DNA of 64,000 nucleotides from the NCBI RefSeq assembly GCF_007954585.1, contig NZ_CP042382.1, forward strand, positions 868,001-932,000, written 5' to 3'. The notes beneath the pieces are model-generated. The model was not told the DNA's origin and ran no database searches. It worked only from the letters and a program-made list of their open reading frames with translations. Positions 9,768 to 18,191 of the stretch are shown here, piece after piece. The position numbers were made by a program, and so were the translations under genes. Positions within the stretch are counted from its first letter, which is position 1. Every line of letters begins with the position of its first letter. The DNA comes from Pistricoccus aurantiacus. GTDB lineage: Bacteria > Pseudomonadota > Gammaproteobacteria > Pseudomonadales > Halomonadaceae.

Positions 9768-10199
9768 ATGTATCTAGGACTCAAGGCATTACATCTGGTC
9801 GCGGTGGTGACCTGGTTCGCGGCGCTGTTCTATCTGCCGCGCCTGTTCGTCTATCACGCCATGGCCCGGGACAAGGGCGATACTCAGGCGATCGACTATT
9901 TTCTGGTCATGGAGCGCAAGCTGTATCGTGGCATCATGACGCCTTCGATGATCGCGGTGGTCGTGTTCGGCGTCGGCCTGCTGGTCCTGGTGCCGAGCTA
10001 TCTGGGCCAAGGCTGGTTGCATATCAAGCTGGTGCTGGTGGTCCTGTTGATCGGCTATCACTATCTGTGTCTCAGATATCTTAAGCAGCTTGCGGCCCAG
10101 CGCTGTCAAAAGACCCAGGTGTTCTTTCGCTGGTTCAACGAGGCGCCGGTGCTGGTGCTGTTGGCCGTGGTGTTTCTCGCCATATTCAAGCCTTTTTGA
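9768..10199 (+). CDS. hemJ: Protoporphyrinogen IX oxidase HemJ
   Basis: A 143-residue membrane protein with four hydrophobic helices, the standard HemJ size. Residue H9 in KALHLVAVVTWFAALFYLPR and K87 in WLHIKLVLV match the conserved histidine and lysine of the family. HemJ oxidises protoporphyrinogen IX to protoporphyrin IX late in haem synthesis, at the inner membrane. GGGAG precedes the ATG. hemL and hemW are nearby, so three haem-related genes lie within 8 kb, though not in a single operon. Confidence 0.92.
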   Translation: MYLGLKALHLVAVVTWFAALFYLPRLFVYHAMARDKGDTQAIDYFLVMERKLYRGIMTPSMIAVVVFGVGLLVLVPSYLGQGWLHIKLVLVVLLIGYHYLCLRYLKQLAAQRCQKTQVFFRWFNEAPVLVLLAVVFLAIFKPF

Positions 10200-10223
10200 C
10201 GGCCCCTTCCAATGGAGAAATCC

Positions 10224-11048
10224 TTGCACAGACTGCGACGGCTACCGGCGGTGCTGGTGCTTTCGGGACACGATCCGAGCAGTGGCGCCGGGCTGGTGGC
10301 AGACGCGGAAGCCATCGGCGCCTGCGGCGCCTGGCCGCTGACCGTCCCCACCGCCCTGACGGTGCAAGACAGCCGCGACGTCTTGGCGGTCATGCCTTGT
10401 TCCGGCGACGACATGCGTGCCATGGCGCAAGCCCTCGGGGAGTTCGAGATCGCCGCCATCAAGGTGGGTCTGGTGGCGAGCCTGGACGCTCTCGATGCGG
10501 TAGTGGATATCGTCAAGGCCCATCCCGGTATTCCGCTGGTGGTGGACCCGGTGCTCAAGGCGGGAGGCGGGCGAGAGCTGTCCACTCAGCAACTCATCGA
10601 TGTCTTTCGCGAACGGCTGCTGCCGCTGGTGGATATCCTGACGCCCAACCGTCTGGAACTCAGGCGTCTCGGCGCCGGGTCCAATGATAGCGACACGGAC
10701 CGTGCCGTCGCCCTGTTGCGGCTGGGATGCCAGGCGGTACTGGTGACCGGCACCGACGACCCGCTCCCGGAAAGCGCTCGGGACAAGGTCGTGCATACCC
10801 TGCATACCCCGGACAGCGGCCGCCAGTGGCAGTGGCCCCGGCTGGCGGGTAGCTTTCACGGTTCCGGCTGCACCCTGGCGGCGGCTATCGCCGCGCGGCT
10901 GGCCGCCGGTGAAAGCCTGATCAACGCCTGCGAACAGGCCCAGCGTTTTACCTGGCAAGCCTTGCGTGAAGGCTGGAAGCCCGGTGAAGGCCAAGCATTA
11001 CCGCGACGTTTGTGGCAATGTGATGACGTTGCGACATGGCGAGAATAA
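10224..11048 (+). CDS. thiD: Hydroxymethylpyrimidine/phosphomethylpyrimidine kinase ThiD
   Basis: A ribokinase-fold protein of about 274 residues with VLVLSGHDPSSGAGLVADA near the start, VVDPVLKAGGG in the middle and the anion-hole motif GSFHGSGCTLAAA near the end, all ThiD signatures. It phosphorylates HMP and HMP-P for thiamine synthesis. The start is uncertain: TTG at 10224 has GGAG six bases upstream, whereas ATG at 10212 has no such site. In pseudomonads thiE usually follows; here hemL follows directly after a 184-bp gap and thiE is absent. Confidence 0.93.
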   Translation: MHRLRRLPAVLVLSGHDPSSGAGLVADAEAIGACGAWPLTVPTALTVQDSRDVLAVMPCSGDDMRAMAQALGEFEIAAIKVGLVASLDALDAVVDIVKAHPGIPLVVDPVLKAGGGRELSTQQLIDVFRERLLPLVDILTPNRLELRRLGAGSNDSDTDRAVALLRLGCQAVLVTGTDDPLPESARDKVVHTLHTPDSGRQWQWPRLAGSFHGSGCTLAAAIAARLAAGESLINACEQAQRFTWQALREGWKPGEGQALPRRLWQCDDVATWRE

Positions 11049-11109
11049 ATAATAGCGCGGTGATTCGAGCGTGGATGGCGCTATCAACAGAAGCAATAAG
11101 ACATTCAAG

Positions 11110-11164
11110 TTATCCACAAGAGGTAACCGACAGGTTATTCGCATTATTCATCCGGTTATCCACA
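11110..11164 (+). promoter_or_regulatory. Pair of perfect DnaA boxes upstream of hemL
   Basis: TTATCCACA occurs exactly at 11110-11118 and 11156-11164, same orientation, 46 bp apart, in the thiD-hemL gap. Perfect boxes are otherwise seen here only beside mnmG and dnaA. They could regulate hemL with replication state or titrate DnaA; both are inference. Confidence 0.6.
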
Positions 11165-11232
11165 AGCTTGGCGACAGGGTTCCAAGCTCCGCCTAGCAAG
11201 ATCATCAACGAATCCGAAAAAGGAGGTTGCCC

Positions 11233-12522
11233 GTGACCACATCCGCTCAACTTTTCGAACAGGCTTGCCGGCATATTCCCGGCGGGGTGAACTCTCCGGT
11301 ACGTGCCTTCAAGGGACTCGAACGGCCGCCGGTATTCATCCAGCGTGCCCAGGGCGCCTATCTGTACGATGTGGAAGGCAAACGTTATATCGATTACATC
11401 GGTTCCTGGGGCCCCATGATCACTGGCCATGCGGATCCGGACGTGCTGGCGGCGGTGCGCGAGCGACTCGATGACGGTCTTTCCTTCGGTACGCCCACCG
11501 CCATCGAAACCACCATGGCGGATCTGATCTGCGAGATCATGCCGAGCATGGACATGGTGCGCATGGTCAACTCCGGCACCGAGGCGACGATGTCGGCGAT
11601 TCGCCTGGCCCGGGGGTATACCGGTCGCGACAAGATCGTCAAGTTCGAGGGCAACTACCACGGGCATTCCGATTCCCTGCTGGTCAAGGCCGGCTCCGGC
11701 GCCCTGACCCACGGCGAGCCCAGCTCTCCCGGGGTGCCCGCTTCCCTGGCGGAACATACCGTTACCCTCCCTCACAACGATATCGACGCGGTGGAAGCCT
11801 GCTTCGAGGAAATCGGCGATCAGGTAGCCTGCATCATCGTCGAGCCCGTCGCCGGCAACATGAACTGTATTCCGCCCCAGCCCGGGTTCCTAGAAGCGCT
11901 GCGCCAGGCCTGCGATCGTCATGGCAGCGTGCTGATCTTCGATGAGGTGATGACCGGTTTTCGAGTCGCGTTGGGCGGCGCTCAGGCCCATTACGGCGTC
12001 ACGCCGGATCTGACCTGTCTGGGCAAGATCGTCGGCGGCGGCATGCCGGTGGGCGCTTTTGGCGGCCGGCGCGAGATCATGGAGCACATTTCCCCTCTGG
12101 GCGCGGTCTATCAGGCGGGGACGCTGGCGGGCAATCCGCTGGCCATGGCGGCGGGGGTTACGCTACTTAGAAAAATACGTGAGCCGGGTTTCCACGATGC
12201 CCTGAGCCAGCGGGTCGATACCCTGTGTGACGGCTTGCAGGAGCGCGCGGACGCCGCGGGCGTACCGATGATCACCCAGCGCGCCGGGGGCATGTTCGGT
12301 GTCTTCTTCACCGCTCAGTCCCGAGTGGACAATTTCGCCCAGGCCACAGCTTGCGATATCCAGGCATTCCGCACCTTCTTCAACGCGATGCTCGATAGAG
12401 GCGTCTATCTCGCGCCCTCGCCGTTCGAAGCTGGCTTCATGTCCAACGCGCATCGGCCCGAAGACATCCAGGCGACCCTGGAGAGCGCCGAAGCGGCTTT
12501 CTCGCGGATGTCCAAGGCCTAG
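11233..12522 (+). CDS. hemL: Glutamate-1-semialdehyde 2,1-aminomutase HemL
   Basis: 429 residues from a GTG preceded by a perfect AGGAGG at spacing 6. The PLP lysine is K265 in [17 protein letters not shown], with [15 protein letters not shown] (113-127) and [10 protein letters not shown] (235-244) forming the cofactor pocket. It converts glutamate-1-semialdehyde to 5-aminolevulinate, the entry to tetrapyrroles in the C5 pathway. The next gene follows after 10 bp, so they are probably co-transcribed. Confidence 0.97.
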   Translation: MTTSAQLFEQACRHIPGGVNSPVRAFKGLERPPVFIQRAQGAYLYDVEGKRYIDYIGSWGPMITGHADPDVLAAVRERLDDGLSFGTPTAIETTMADLICEIMPSMDMVRMVNSGTEATMSAIRLARGYTGRDKIVKFEGNYHGHSDSLLVKAGSGALTHGEPSSPGVPASLAEHTVTLPHNDIDAVEACFEEIGDQVACIIVEPVAGNMNCIPPQPGFLEALRQACDRHGSVLIFDEVMTGFRVALGGAQAHYGVTPDLTCLGKIVGGGMPVGAFGGRREIMEHISPLGAVYQAGTLAGNPLAMAAGVTLLRKIREPGFHDALSQRVDTLCDGLQERADAAGVPMITQRAGGMFGVFFTAQSRVDNFAQATACDIQAFRTFFNAMLDRGVYLAPSPFEAGFMSNAHRPEDIQATLESAEAAFSRMSKA

Positions 12523-12532
12523 GAGAACGCCC

Positions 12533-14104
12533 GTGAGCGATACCCTGATCCAGGCGTTGCGGGACGCAACGTGCTACGACCATCCGATCGGGAAGATCGA
12601 GATCCATGAAACCTCGGCTTCGTGGCTACTGTTGACCGGTGAGCATGCCTACAAGATCAAGAAATCGCTGAATGACGGAAGTCTTCTCGATGCCTCGACG
12701 CCGGATAAGCGCCGACGGCTCGGCGAACGGGAAGTACGACTCAATCGGCGTCTTTACGCGGAGCGTTATCTGGGGGTGGTGCCGATTTCCGGAAGCCCCG
12801 ACTCGCCGCGAATCAACGACGCCTCGGCGCCGATCGAATACGCGGTGAAGATGCGCCGCTGCAGTCGGCGGCAGCTAGCCAACGTGCTGCAGGTCGAAGA
12901 TGAGCTCTACCGCGAATCGATCGATGAATTGATCGCGCTGATGGTGGATTTCCACGAGCAGGCCGCCACTCAAGACGCGCCCGACCGGGAGAAACCAGAA
13001 GTCGGCGCCGCGATGCTTGACCCGCTCGAGGAAGCGTTCGCTTCGATCCGCGGGTGCCTGGATGAGTGTCTCGACGACCTTCAGGATCGCCAGACGCTCG
13101 AGGCGCTCGAGCAGCAGGCGCGCGAGATGCACGCCCGTCTCGAGGACTGCTTCTCGGCTCGCCGGCGCGAAGGCTTCCTGCGCGAGCGACTTGGGAGCCG
13201 GGCGATCGAGAAGGCGCTATATCGCCAGTCCTCGGATTTTGCGGATCACGAAGCCGGTGCCGCGCCGCGCCAAGGCGACGTGGCCTGTGATCTGGCTTTT
13301 TTGTTGATGGATCTGGAATCCCGGAACAAGACGAGTTTCGCCAACCATTCGCTCAACCGTTATCTGGAGCTTTCCGGCGACTATTCGCTTGTCAAGGTGC
13401 TGGGCTTCTACAAGCTCTATCACGCGCTGGATCGTGCCAGGGCGGCGATAATCGGTTATTCCCAGGCGATGGATTCCGAGAAGCGCCAGGCGTTGTTATC
13501 AAAATATCGCCATTACCTTGATCTGAGCCAGCGCTACAGCTGCTTCCAGTTTCCCTACCTGGTAATCGGAGTCGGTGTTCCAGGCAGCGGCAAGAGCCGT
13601 TTCACCGCCGAGATGGTGCAGCGTCTGGGTAGCGTACGCCTGCGCTCGGATGTGGAGCGCAAGCGGCTTCACGGCTTCGCCCACGAGGCTTCCAGCGCCG
13701 GAAAAGCGCTCTATCAGCCGGGAGCGACGGCACGTACCTATCAGCGCCTCGCCAAGCTTTGCGGCATTCTGCTGGAGGCGAGCCAGACGGTATGTATCGA
13801 TGCCACCTGCCTGAAACGCGAGCAGCGCGATCTATTCAGGCACCAGGCGGAAGCTCGCGGGCTGGCGGTCATCATCGTCAGCTTCGAGGCCGATCCCGCC
13901 GTTCTTGAGCGACGTATCAAGAAGCGCGCCCAGCGCAGCGGCGAATCGCCAGATGCAAGCCTCGAAATACTGAAGCGGCAGCTACGCAGGTTCGACGCTT
14001 TCGACGACGATGAACGCCGCTATCTGGTGCGCCTGGATACCACCGCCGCCAATGCCAGTGAAACCCTGGTGGATCTGATCCAGCAGCAGGTACGGATCGA
14101 ATGA
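12533..14104 (+). CDS. Two-domain protein: degenerate aminoglycoside-phosphotransferase-like domain plus P-loop kinase domain (COG2187-COG0645 type)
   Basis: 523 residues from a GTG with AGGAG upstream, 10 bp after hemL. The N-terminal half (1-330) follows the COG2187 kinase-like family: EVRLNRRLYAERYLGVVPI (67-85) and ACDLAFLLMDLESR (251-264) read normally. Where relatives have the catalytic HGDLHLGN loop and the metal-binding FDCIEFN, this protein has RLGSRAIEK and FADHEAGA (about 218-243), with frame kept on both sides. So the first domain is probably catalytically dead. The C-terminal domain has an intact Walker A GVPGSGKS (348-355), and D498-region basic residues typical of small-molecule kinases. 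Substrate and role are unknown in the family. Confidence 0.82.
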   Translation: MSDTLIQALRDATCYDHPIGKIEIHETSASWLLLTGEHAYKIKKSLNDGSLLDASTPDKRRRLGEREVRLNRRLYAERYLGVVPISGSPDSPRINDASAPIEYAVKMRRCSRRQLANVLQVEDELYRESIDELIALMVDFHEQAATQDAPDREKPEVGAAMLDPLEEAFASIRGCLDECLDDLQDRQTLEALEQQAREMHARLEDCFSARRREGFLRERLGSRAIEKALYRQSSDFADHEAGAAPRQGDVACDLAFLLMDLESRNKTSFANHSLNRYLELSGDYSLVKVLGFYKLYHALDRARAAIIGYSQAMDSEKRQALLSKYRHYLDLSQRYSCFQFPYLVIGVGVPGSGKSRFTAEMVQRLGSVRLRSDVERKRLHGFAHEASSAGKALYQPGATARTYQRLAKLCGILLEASQTVCIDATCLKREQRDLFRHQAEARGLAVIIVSFEADPAVLERRIKKRAQRSGESPDASLEILKRQLRRFDAFDDDERRYLVRLDTTAANASETLVDLIQQQVRIE

Positions 14105-14110
14105 CATCGA

Positions 14111-14130
14111 GGCCGTCGTGATGGACGGCC
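14111..14130. other. Stem-loop between convergent genes
   Basis: GGCCGTC (14111-14117) pairs with GACGGCC (14124-14130) over a 6-base loop, between the two-domain kinase gene and the CsgD-like gene. It has no T-run on either strand, so at best it is a weak or Rho-assisted terminator. Confidence 0.4.
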
Positions 14131-14149
14131 CGACATGTCGACGTCTCGC

Positions 14150-14833
14150 TTAGCGGCTGGCGCTTCTGTGCTTGGCATCCTTGGCGGTGGGAATGGGCAG
14201 GCCCAGGTTCTGCTTGGCCCAGTTCATCGCCTGGATGCGATTGTGCACGTTGATCTTGCGGAAGATGTTGTAAAGATGGGATTTCACCGTATGTTCGCTG
14301 ACGAACAGCTTGTCGGCGATTTCCGTATTGGACGAGCCGGAGCCCAGCAGACCGATGATCTCGATCTCGCGCTGAGTCAGGCCGCAGATCGGTCGATAGG
14401 TATTCAACTGCTGGCGACGATAGAAATCGATCAGGCGCCGCATCAGGGAACGGGACATCCAGATATCCCCCTGCAGCAGAGTGATGATGCCCTTGCAGAT
14501 CAATTCCAGCGAATCGCTGCGATAGAATATGCCCTGCAGGTGCAGGGATGCCAGCACCTCGGTGGCATGATCCTCGTCACGCAGATTGAACGCGGCCAGG
14601 GTGATGTTATCGCTTTCCGTCGAACGGTAATGCCACTGCTGCATCGCATCCTCGCTGACGTAACCCGCGTCCATAAGGATGAGCAATTTATCGCATTCGA
14701 TGTCGTCGATGCTGGCTTCCGGCGAGATGCAGGTCACGGAGCAGGCAACCTGACGGTGGATATAGTCCACGAATAGCTGCGACTGGGGATTGCTGTCGGT
14801 CACCAGTAACACCATTTCATTCGTCTGACTCAT
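14150..14833 (-). CDS. LuxR/CsgD-family transcriptional regulator
   Basis: A 227-residue protein whose last 75 residues hold a LuxR helix-turn-helix: LTQREIEIIGLLGSGSSN, then EIADKLFVSEHTVKSHLYNI and FRKINVHNRIQAMNWAKQNL. That closing wording and the atypical receiver-like N-terminus (no clear phosphorylation site) resemble E. coli CsgD, the master regulator of curli and cellulose. A biofilm role is therefore plausible but not shown; no curli or cellulose genes are in the window. AAGGAA lies upstream of the ATG. The 716-bp AT-rich region upstream recalls the long csgD control region. Confidence 0.85.
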   Translation of the reverse strand: MSQTNEMVLLVTDSNPQSQLFVDYIHRQVACSVTCISPEASIDDIECDKLLILMDAGYVSEDAMQQWHYRSTESDNITLAAFNLRDEDHATEVLASLHLQGIFYRSDSLELICKGIITLLQGDIWMSRSLMRRLIDFYRRQQLNTYRPICGLTQREIEIIGLLGSGSSNTEIADKLFVSEHTVKSHLYNIFRKINVHNRIQAMNWAKQNLGLPIPTAKDAKHRSASR

Positions 14834-15549
14834 AATGTTTTCCTTAAAGTAATACGATTGTCGTTGACGACCTTGCCCACCCGGTGTCGAGGCATCGCGA
14901 TGCGCTGCATCCCATCGTCAGTGACGTCATGTCGGCGAAACCCTCGCCTCAATCCTTCGACGTAAATGACATCTCATTGCAGGATGCGTTTTCCTTGATG
15001 CTTCTTCATACGGTAAAGACCGTTGAGCCAGTATGCGACAGGCTAGAGCCGTTGCTGTTTTATCAGCATAGGACTAATCATTGCTGCTTAAGCTTCATTT
15101 GTAAAGTTAAGTAAATGAAAAAAAGTTGAATAATATGTTAAATCAGTAAAAAATTAAAATAGCGAGAATTTATTCATACATTTCAAATATTTATTTGAAT
15201 TCGTTTTTGACATGCAAAAAAGTAAAAAATGTATACTAAAAAAATAGTTTTTATATTTATACATACACTATTTAGGTAATTACTTTTCGTTAATTTTTTG
15301 ACGATCCTCCATGAACATCCTTATCGACCGCTTGAATAGAAACTGTAGCCTTCATGACGCTCCCATCTTCTAGTACGGAAGATGCCGGCAGGAGACGCTC
15401 GTTTATTAATAGAGGTTAACTTTTTGAGCCGATTCATTAAAAAGTAAATTTATCCAGATTCAAGAAAGCTTGAGGCAAGCCGCAAGCGGATTTCACCCTG
15501 GAGTTTTCATCAGTAGAATGGCGATTTTGAGTTTGGAGTCGTCGGTCTC
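14834..15549. promoter_or_regulatory. AT-rich intergenic control region between the CsgD-like gene and rdgB
   Basis: A 716-bp gap with a strongly AT-rich core (about 15090-15300). It contains a perfect palindrome TTCAAATA-TT-TATTTGAA at 15182-15199, immediately followed by a near-consensus plus-strand promoter, TTGACA at 15207-15212 and TATACT at 15232-15237 with a 19-bp spacer. A predicted start near 15244 leaves about 300 nt before rdgB. Hairpins occur at 15364-15384 (CATCTTC/GAAGATG) and 15419-15445. This could be a long leader, a small RNA, or an H-NS-type silenced region. I see no supported protein gene in it. Confidence 0.55.
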
Positions 15550-16152
15550 ATGAAAGTGCCAACCACGCTGGTGCTGGCCAGTGGAAACACCGGCAAGATC
15601 AGTGAATTCAATGCGTTGTTGAAGCCGCTGGGGTTCGACGTGAAAGCGCAGAGCGAATTCTCCGTCAGGGAAGTGGATGAAACCGGCCTGACCTTCGTCG
15701 AGAACGCCCTGCTCAAGGCACGTAATGCAAGCCAAGTGAGCGGCCTGCCGGCCCTGGCGGACGATTCCGGTCTCGAAGTCGATGCCTTGAAGGGCGCACC
15801 GGGTATCCATTCCGCCCGCTACGCGGGAGAGCCCAAAAGCGATGAGCGCAACAACGCCAGGCTCCTCGAAGCGCTGGCCGAGGTGCCCTCGGGAAAGCGC
15901 ACGGCGCGCTACTGGTGCGTGCTGGTCTATCTACGTTACCCACAAGATTCAGTTCCGCTGATCGTCCAGGCCTGCTGGGAAGGCGAGATACTCACGCAAC
16001 CTCGCGGTAGCCAAGGCTTTGGCTACGATCCGCTGTTCTGGTTACCCGAGAAGGCGCTGAGCGTGGCGGAACTTGACCCGAAGGAAAAGAACCGCCTGAG
16101 CCATCGCGGTCGTGCGCTGCGTATGCTGGCGGAGCGGCTTGGGACCCCATGA
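15550..16152 (+). CDS. rdgB: XTP/dITP pyrophosphatase RdgB (HAM1 family)
   Basis: 200 residues, normal for RdgB. LVLASGNTGKISEFNALL (7-24), ADDSGLEVDALKGAPGIHSA (starting near 70), GFGYDPLFW and the closing SHRGRAL are the nucleotide- and metal-binding motifs of the HAM1 family. The enzyme hydrolyses non-canonical XTP, dITP and ITP to monophosphates, keeping them out of DNA and RNA. Its TGA overlaps the hemW ATG by 4 bp, a pairing common in gammaproteobacteria. Confidence 0.96.
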   Translation: MKVPTTLVLASGNTGKISEFNALLKPLGFDVKAQSEFSVREVDETGLTFVENALLKARNASQVSGLPALADDSGLEVDALKGAPGIHSARYAGEPKSDERNNARLLEALAEVPSGKRTARYWCVLVYLRYPQDSVPLIVQACWEGEILTQPRGSQGFGYDPLFWLPEKALSVAELDPKEKNRLSHRGRALRMLAERLGTP

Positions 16153-17318
16153 CGGATCTTCCTCCCCTGGCGCTCTACGTGCACGTGCCCTGGTGCGTAC
16201 GCAAGTGCCCCTACTGCGACTTCAATTCCCACGGTGTCGGTCACCAGGCGGCGCTCCCGGAGGCGGACTATCTCGCCGCCCTGCTGAAGGACCTGGACGC
16301 GGATCTGGTCAGCGCGGGAGATCGGGAACTCGTCAGCATTTTCATCGGTGGCGGTACGCCGAGCCTGATGTCCGCGGATTTCTATCGGGGTTTCCTGCAA
16401 GCCTTGCGAGCGCGCCTGCCGCTGGCCAAGGATATCGAGATCACTCTCGAGGCCAATCCCGGCACCCTGGAGCTAGGCCGTTTCGAAGGCTACCGGCAGG
16501 CCGGCATCAATCGGCTCTCCTTGGGGGTGCAGAGCTTTCAGACCCTTCAGCTCAAGGCGTTGGGACGCATCCACGACGGCGAGGACGCCCGGCGGGCCAT
16601 CACAAGCGCTCGTACGGCGGGCTTCGACAACCTCAATATCGACCTGATGCATGGCCTGCCCGGCCAGGCTGTCGCCTCGGCCCTGGCGGATATCGATACC
16701 GCCCTGGCCCTCGCCCCCACGCACCTTTCCTGGTATCAGCTGACTCTGGAGCCCAATACGGAATTTTACTCCCACCCGCCGGTACTGCCCCAGGAAGACG
16801 CGCTCTGGGACATTCAGGATGCAGGCCACCGGCGCCTGGAAAAGGCGGGATTCTCGCGTTATGAGATTTCCGCCTATGCCCTGCCCCATCGCCGGGCGAG
16901 ACACAATCTCAACTACTGGCAGTTCGGCGATTATCTTGGCATCGGCGCCGGCGCCCACGGCAAGCTGAGTTATCGTGACAAAGCAGGACGCCTGATGGTC
17001 GAGCGGCGTTGGAAAACCCGCCAGCCAGAGGCGTATCTGCGCCGGCGTCACGATCTCCGCGGCTTCATCGCCGGTCGGCGCGCGGTCGAGACGCGGGAGC
17101 TGCCCCTGGAATTCGCCATGAACGCCCTACGCCTGGTGGACGGCGTTCCTCTACGACGATGGGAGCGGAATACCGGGCTTCCCCGTAGCGTTCTCGATTC
17201 GCGTCTACGAGAGGCGCGAGAAAAAGGGCTTTTGGTAGAGGATGGCGAACGTCTGCAGGCCTCTCCGCGAGGACTGCTGTTCTTGAACGAACTCCTGGCA
17301 ACGATTGATGACGACTAG
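16149..17318 (+). CDS. hemW: Radical SAM haem chaperone HemW
   Basis: 389 residues. The radical-SAM cysteines are C16, C20 and C23 in WCVRKCPYCDFNSHG, the CX3CX2C spacing shared by HemW and HemN. HemN-type coproporphyrinogen dehydrogenase is longer, so HemW, which delivers haem to respiratory proteins, fits better. IFIGGGTPSLM and GIGAGAHGKL are further family motifs. It is coupled to rdgB by ATGA overlap. Confidence 0.93.
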   Translation: MTDLPPLALYVHVPWCVRKCPYCDFNSHGVGHQAALPEADYLAALLKDLDADLVSAGDRELVSIFIGGGTPSLMSADFYRGFLQALRARLPLAKDIEITLEANPGTLELGRFEGYRQAGINRLSLGVQSFQTLQLKALGRIHDGEDARRAITSARTAGFDNLNIDLMHGLPGQAVASALADIDTALALAPTHLSWYQLTLEPNTEFYSHPPVLPQEDALWDIQDAGHRRLEKAGFSRYEISAYALPHRRARHNLNYWQFGDYLGIGAGAHGKLSYRDKAGRLMVERRWKTRQPEAYLRRRHDLRGFIAGRRAVETRELPLEFAMNALRLVDGVPLRRWERNTGLPRSVLDSRLREAREKGLLVEDGERLQASPRGLLFLNELLATIDDD

Positions 17319-17429
17319 CGCAATCCGACAGCTAGGTTCGAAGAATGGCGGTTATCTGAAACGATTCCGCATGTTATCTTTCGCATGAGTTCTCGATAAG
17401 ACGTTTTACCCACAAGGAGTAATACCGCT

Positions 17430-18113
17430 ATGACAAAAACCCTACGTCTGGCTTACCCCCTTGCCGCCGCGCTAATACTGGCCGGCTGCGCCTCCAACGA
17501 TCCCTATTCCGGACAGACCGATCGACAAGCCGACCGTAACCGTACCGCTATCGGTGCCGGTATCGGCACCGCCATCGGCGCCGCCGCCGGCGCGCTGAGC
17601 GGCGACGGCAGCACCAGCCGTCGGGATCGGGCCCTGATCGGCGCCGCGGTGGGTGCCGCCGCCGGTGGCGGCATCGGCGCCTACATGGATCGTCAAGAAG
17701 CGCAGCTTCGCCAGAGCATGCAGGGCACCGGCATCGACGTGGATCGTCGAGGCGACAATATCGTGCTCAACATGCCCAGCGGCGTGACCTTCGGTTTCGA
17801 TTCCAGCGACCTGACCGGCAATGCCACCAGCGCCCTCAACGACGTGGCCACCGTGCTGAACCAGTATCCGGAAACCCGCGTCAATATCGCCGGTTACACC
17901 GACAGCACCGGGGAAGCGGGCTACAATCAGCGCCTTTCCGAGCGTCGCGCCAACTCGGTGGGTGACTATCTTGCCCGCCAAGGGGTGCAGCGCGGGCGTC
18001 TCGTGACCCAAGGCTATGGCGAGAATCAGCCGGTGGCGAGCAACGATACCGAAGCCGGCCGCGCCCAGAATCGTCGAGTGGAAATCACCCTGGTGCCCAC
18101 CCAGCAGCGGTAA
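17430..18113 (+). CDS. OmpA-family outer-membrane lipoprotein with glycine-zipper segment (YiaD-like)
   Basis: 227 residues. The signal peptide ends in the lipobox LAGC with lipidated C20. Residues about 40-86 hold two glycine-rich zipper helices (IGAGIGTAIGAAAG and IGAAVGAAAGGGIG). The C-terminal OmpA domain (about 115-222) shows FGFDSSDLT, GYTDSTGEAGYNQRLSERRA and the peptidoglycan-binding NRRVEI. The protein is anchored in the outer membrane and probably binds peptidoglycan. It is monocistronic: a clear AAGGAG precedes the ATG and a terminator follows. Confidence 0.9.
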   Translation: MTKTLRLAYPLAAALILAGCASNDPYSGQTDRQADRNRTAIGAGIGTAIGAAAGALSGDGSTSRRDRALIGAAVGAAAGGGIGAYMDRQEAQLRQSMQGTGIDVDRRGDNIVLNMPSGVTFGFDSSDLTGNATSALNDVATVLNQYPETRVNIAGYTDSTGEAGYNQRLSERRANSVGDYLARQGVQRGRLVTQGYGENQPVASNDTEAGRAQNRRVEITLVPTQQR

Positions 18114-18140
18114 TTTCCGCAAGCCAAGTGTTATCTTAAG

Positions 18141-18172
18141 ACCCGTGGGATTCAGCCCCACGGGTTTTCTTT
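18141..18172 (+). terminator. Rho-independent terminator after the OmpA-family lipoprotein gene
   Basis: ACCCGTGGG (18141-18149) pairs with CCCACGGGT (18157-18165), followed by TTTTCTTT. It lies 28 bp after the lipoprotein stop codon and just before rlmJ. Confidence 0.9.
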
Positions 18173-18191
18173 GACTTGGAAACAATCGCTC

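Noticed and set aside
12299-12532. N-terminal extension of the two-domain kinase frame into hemL
   Set aside because: Overlaps hemL entirely; GTG at 12533 has AGGAG and gives the family N-terminus.
14884-15114. 76-codon plus-strand frame in the CsgD-like control region
   Set aside because: GTG start without ribosome-binding site, no family resemblance, runs into the AT-rich core.
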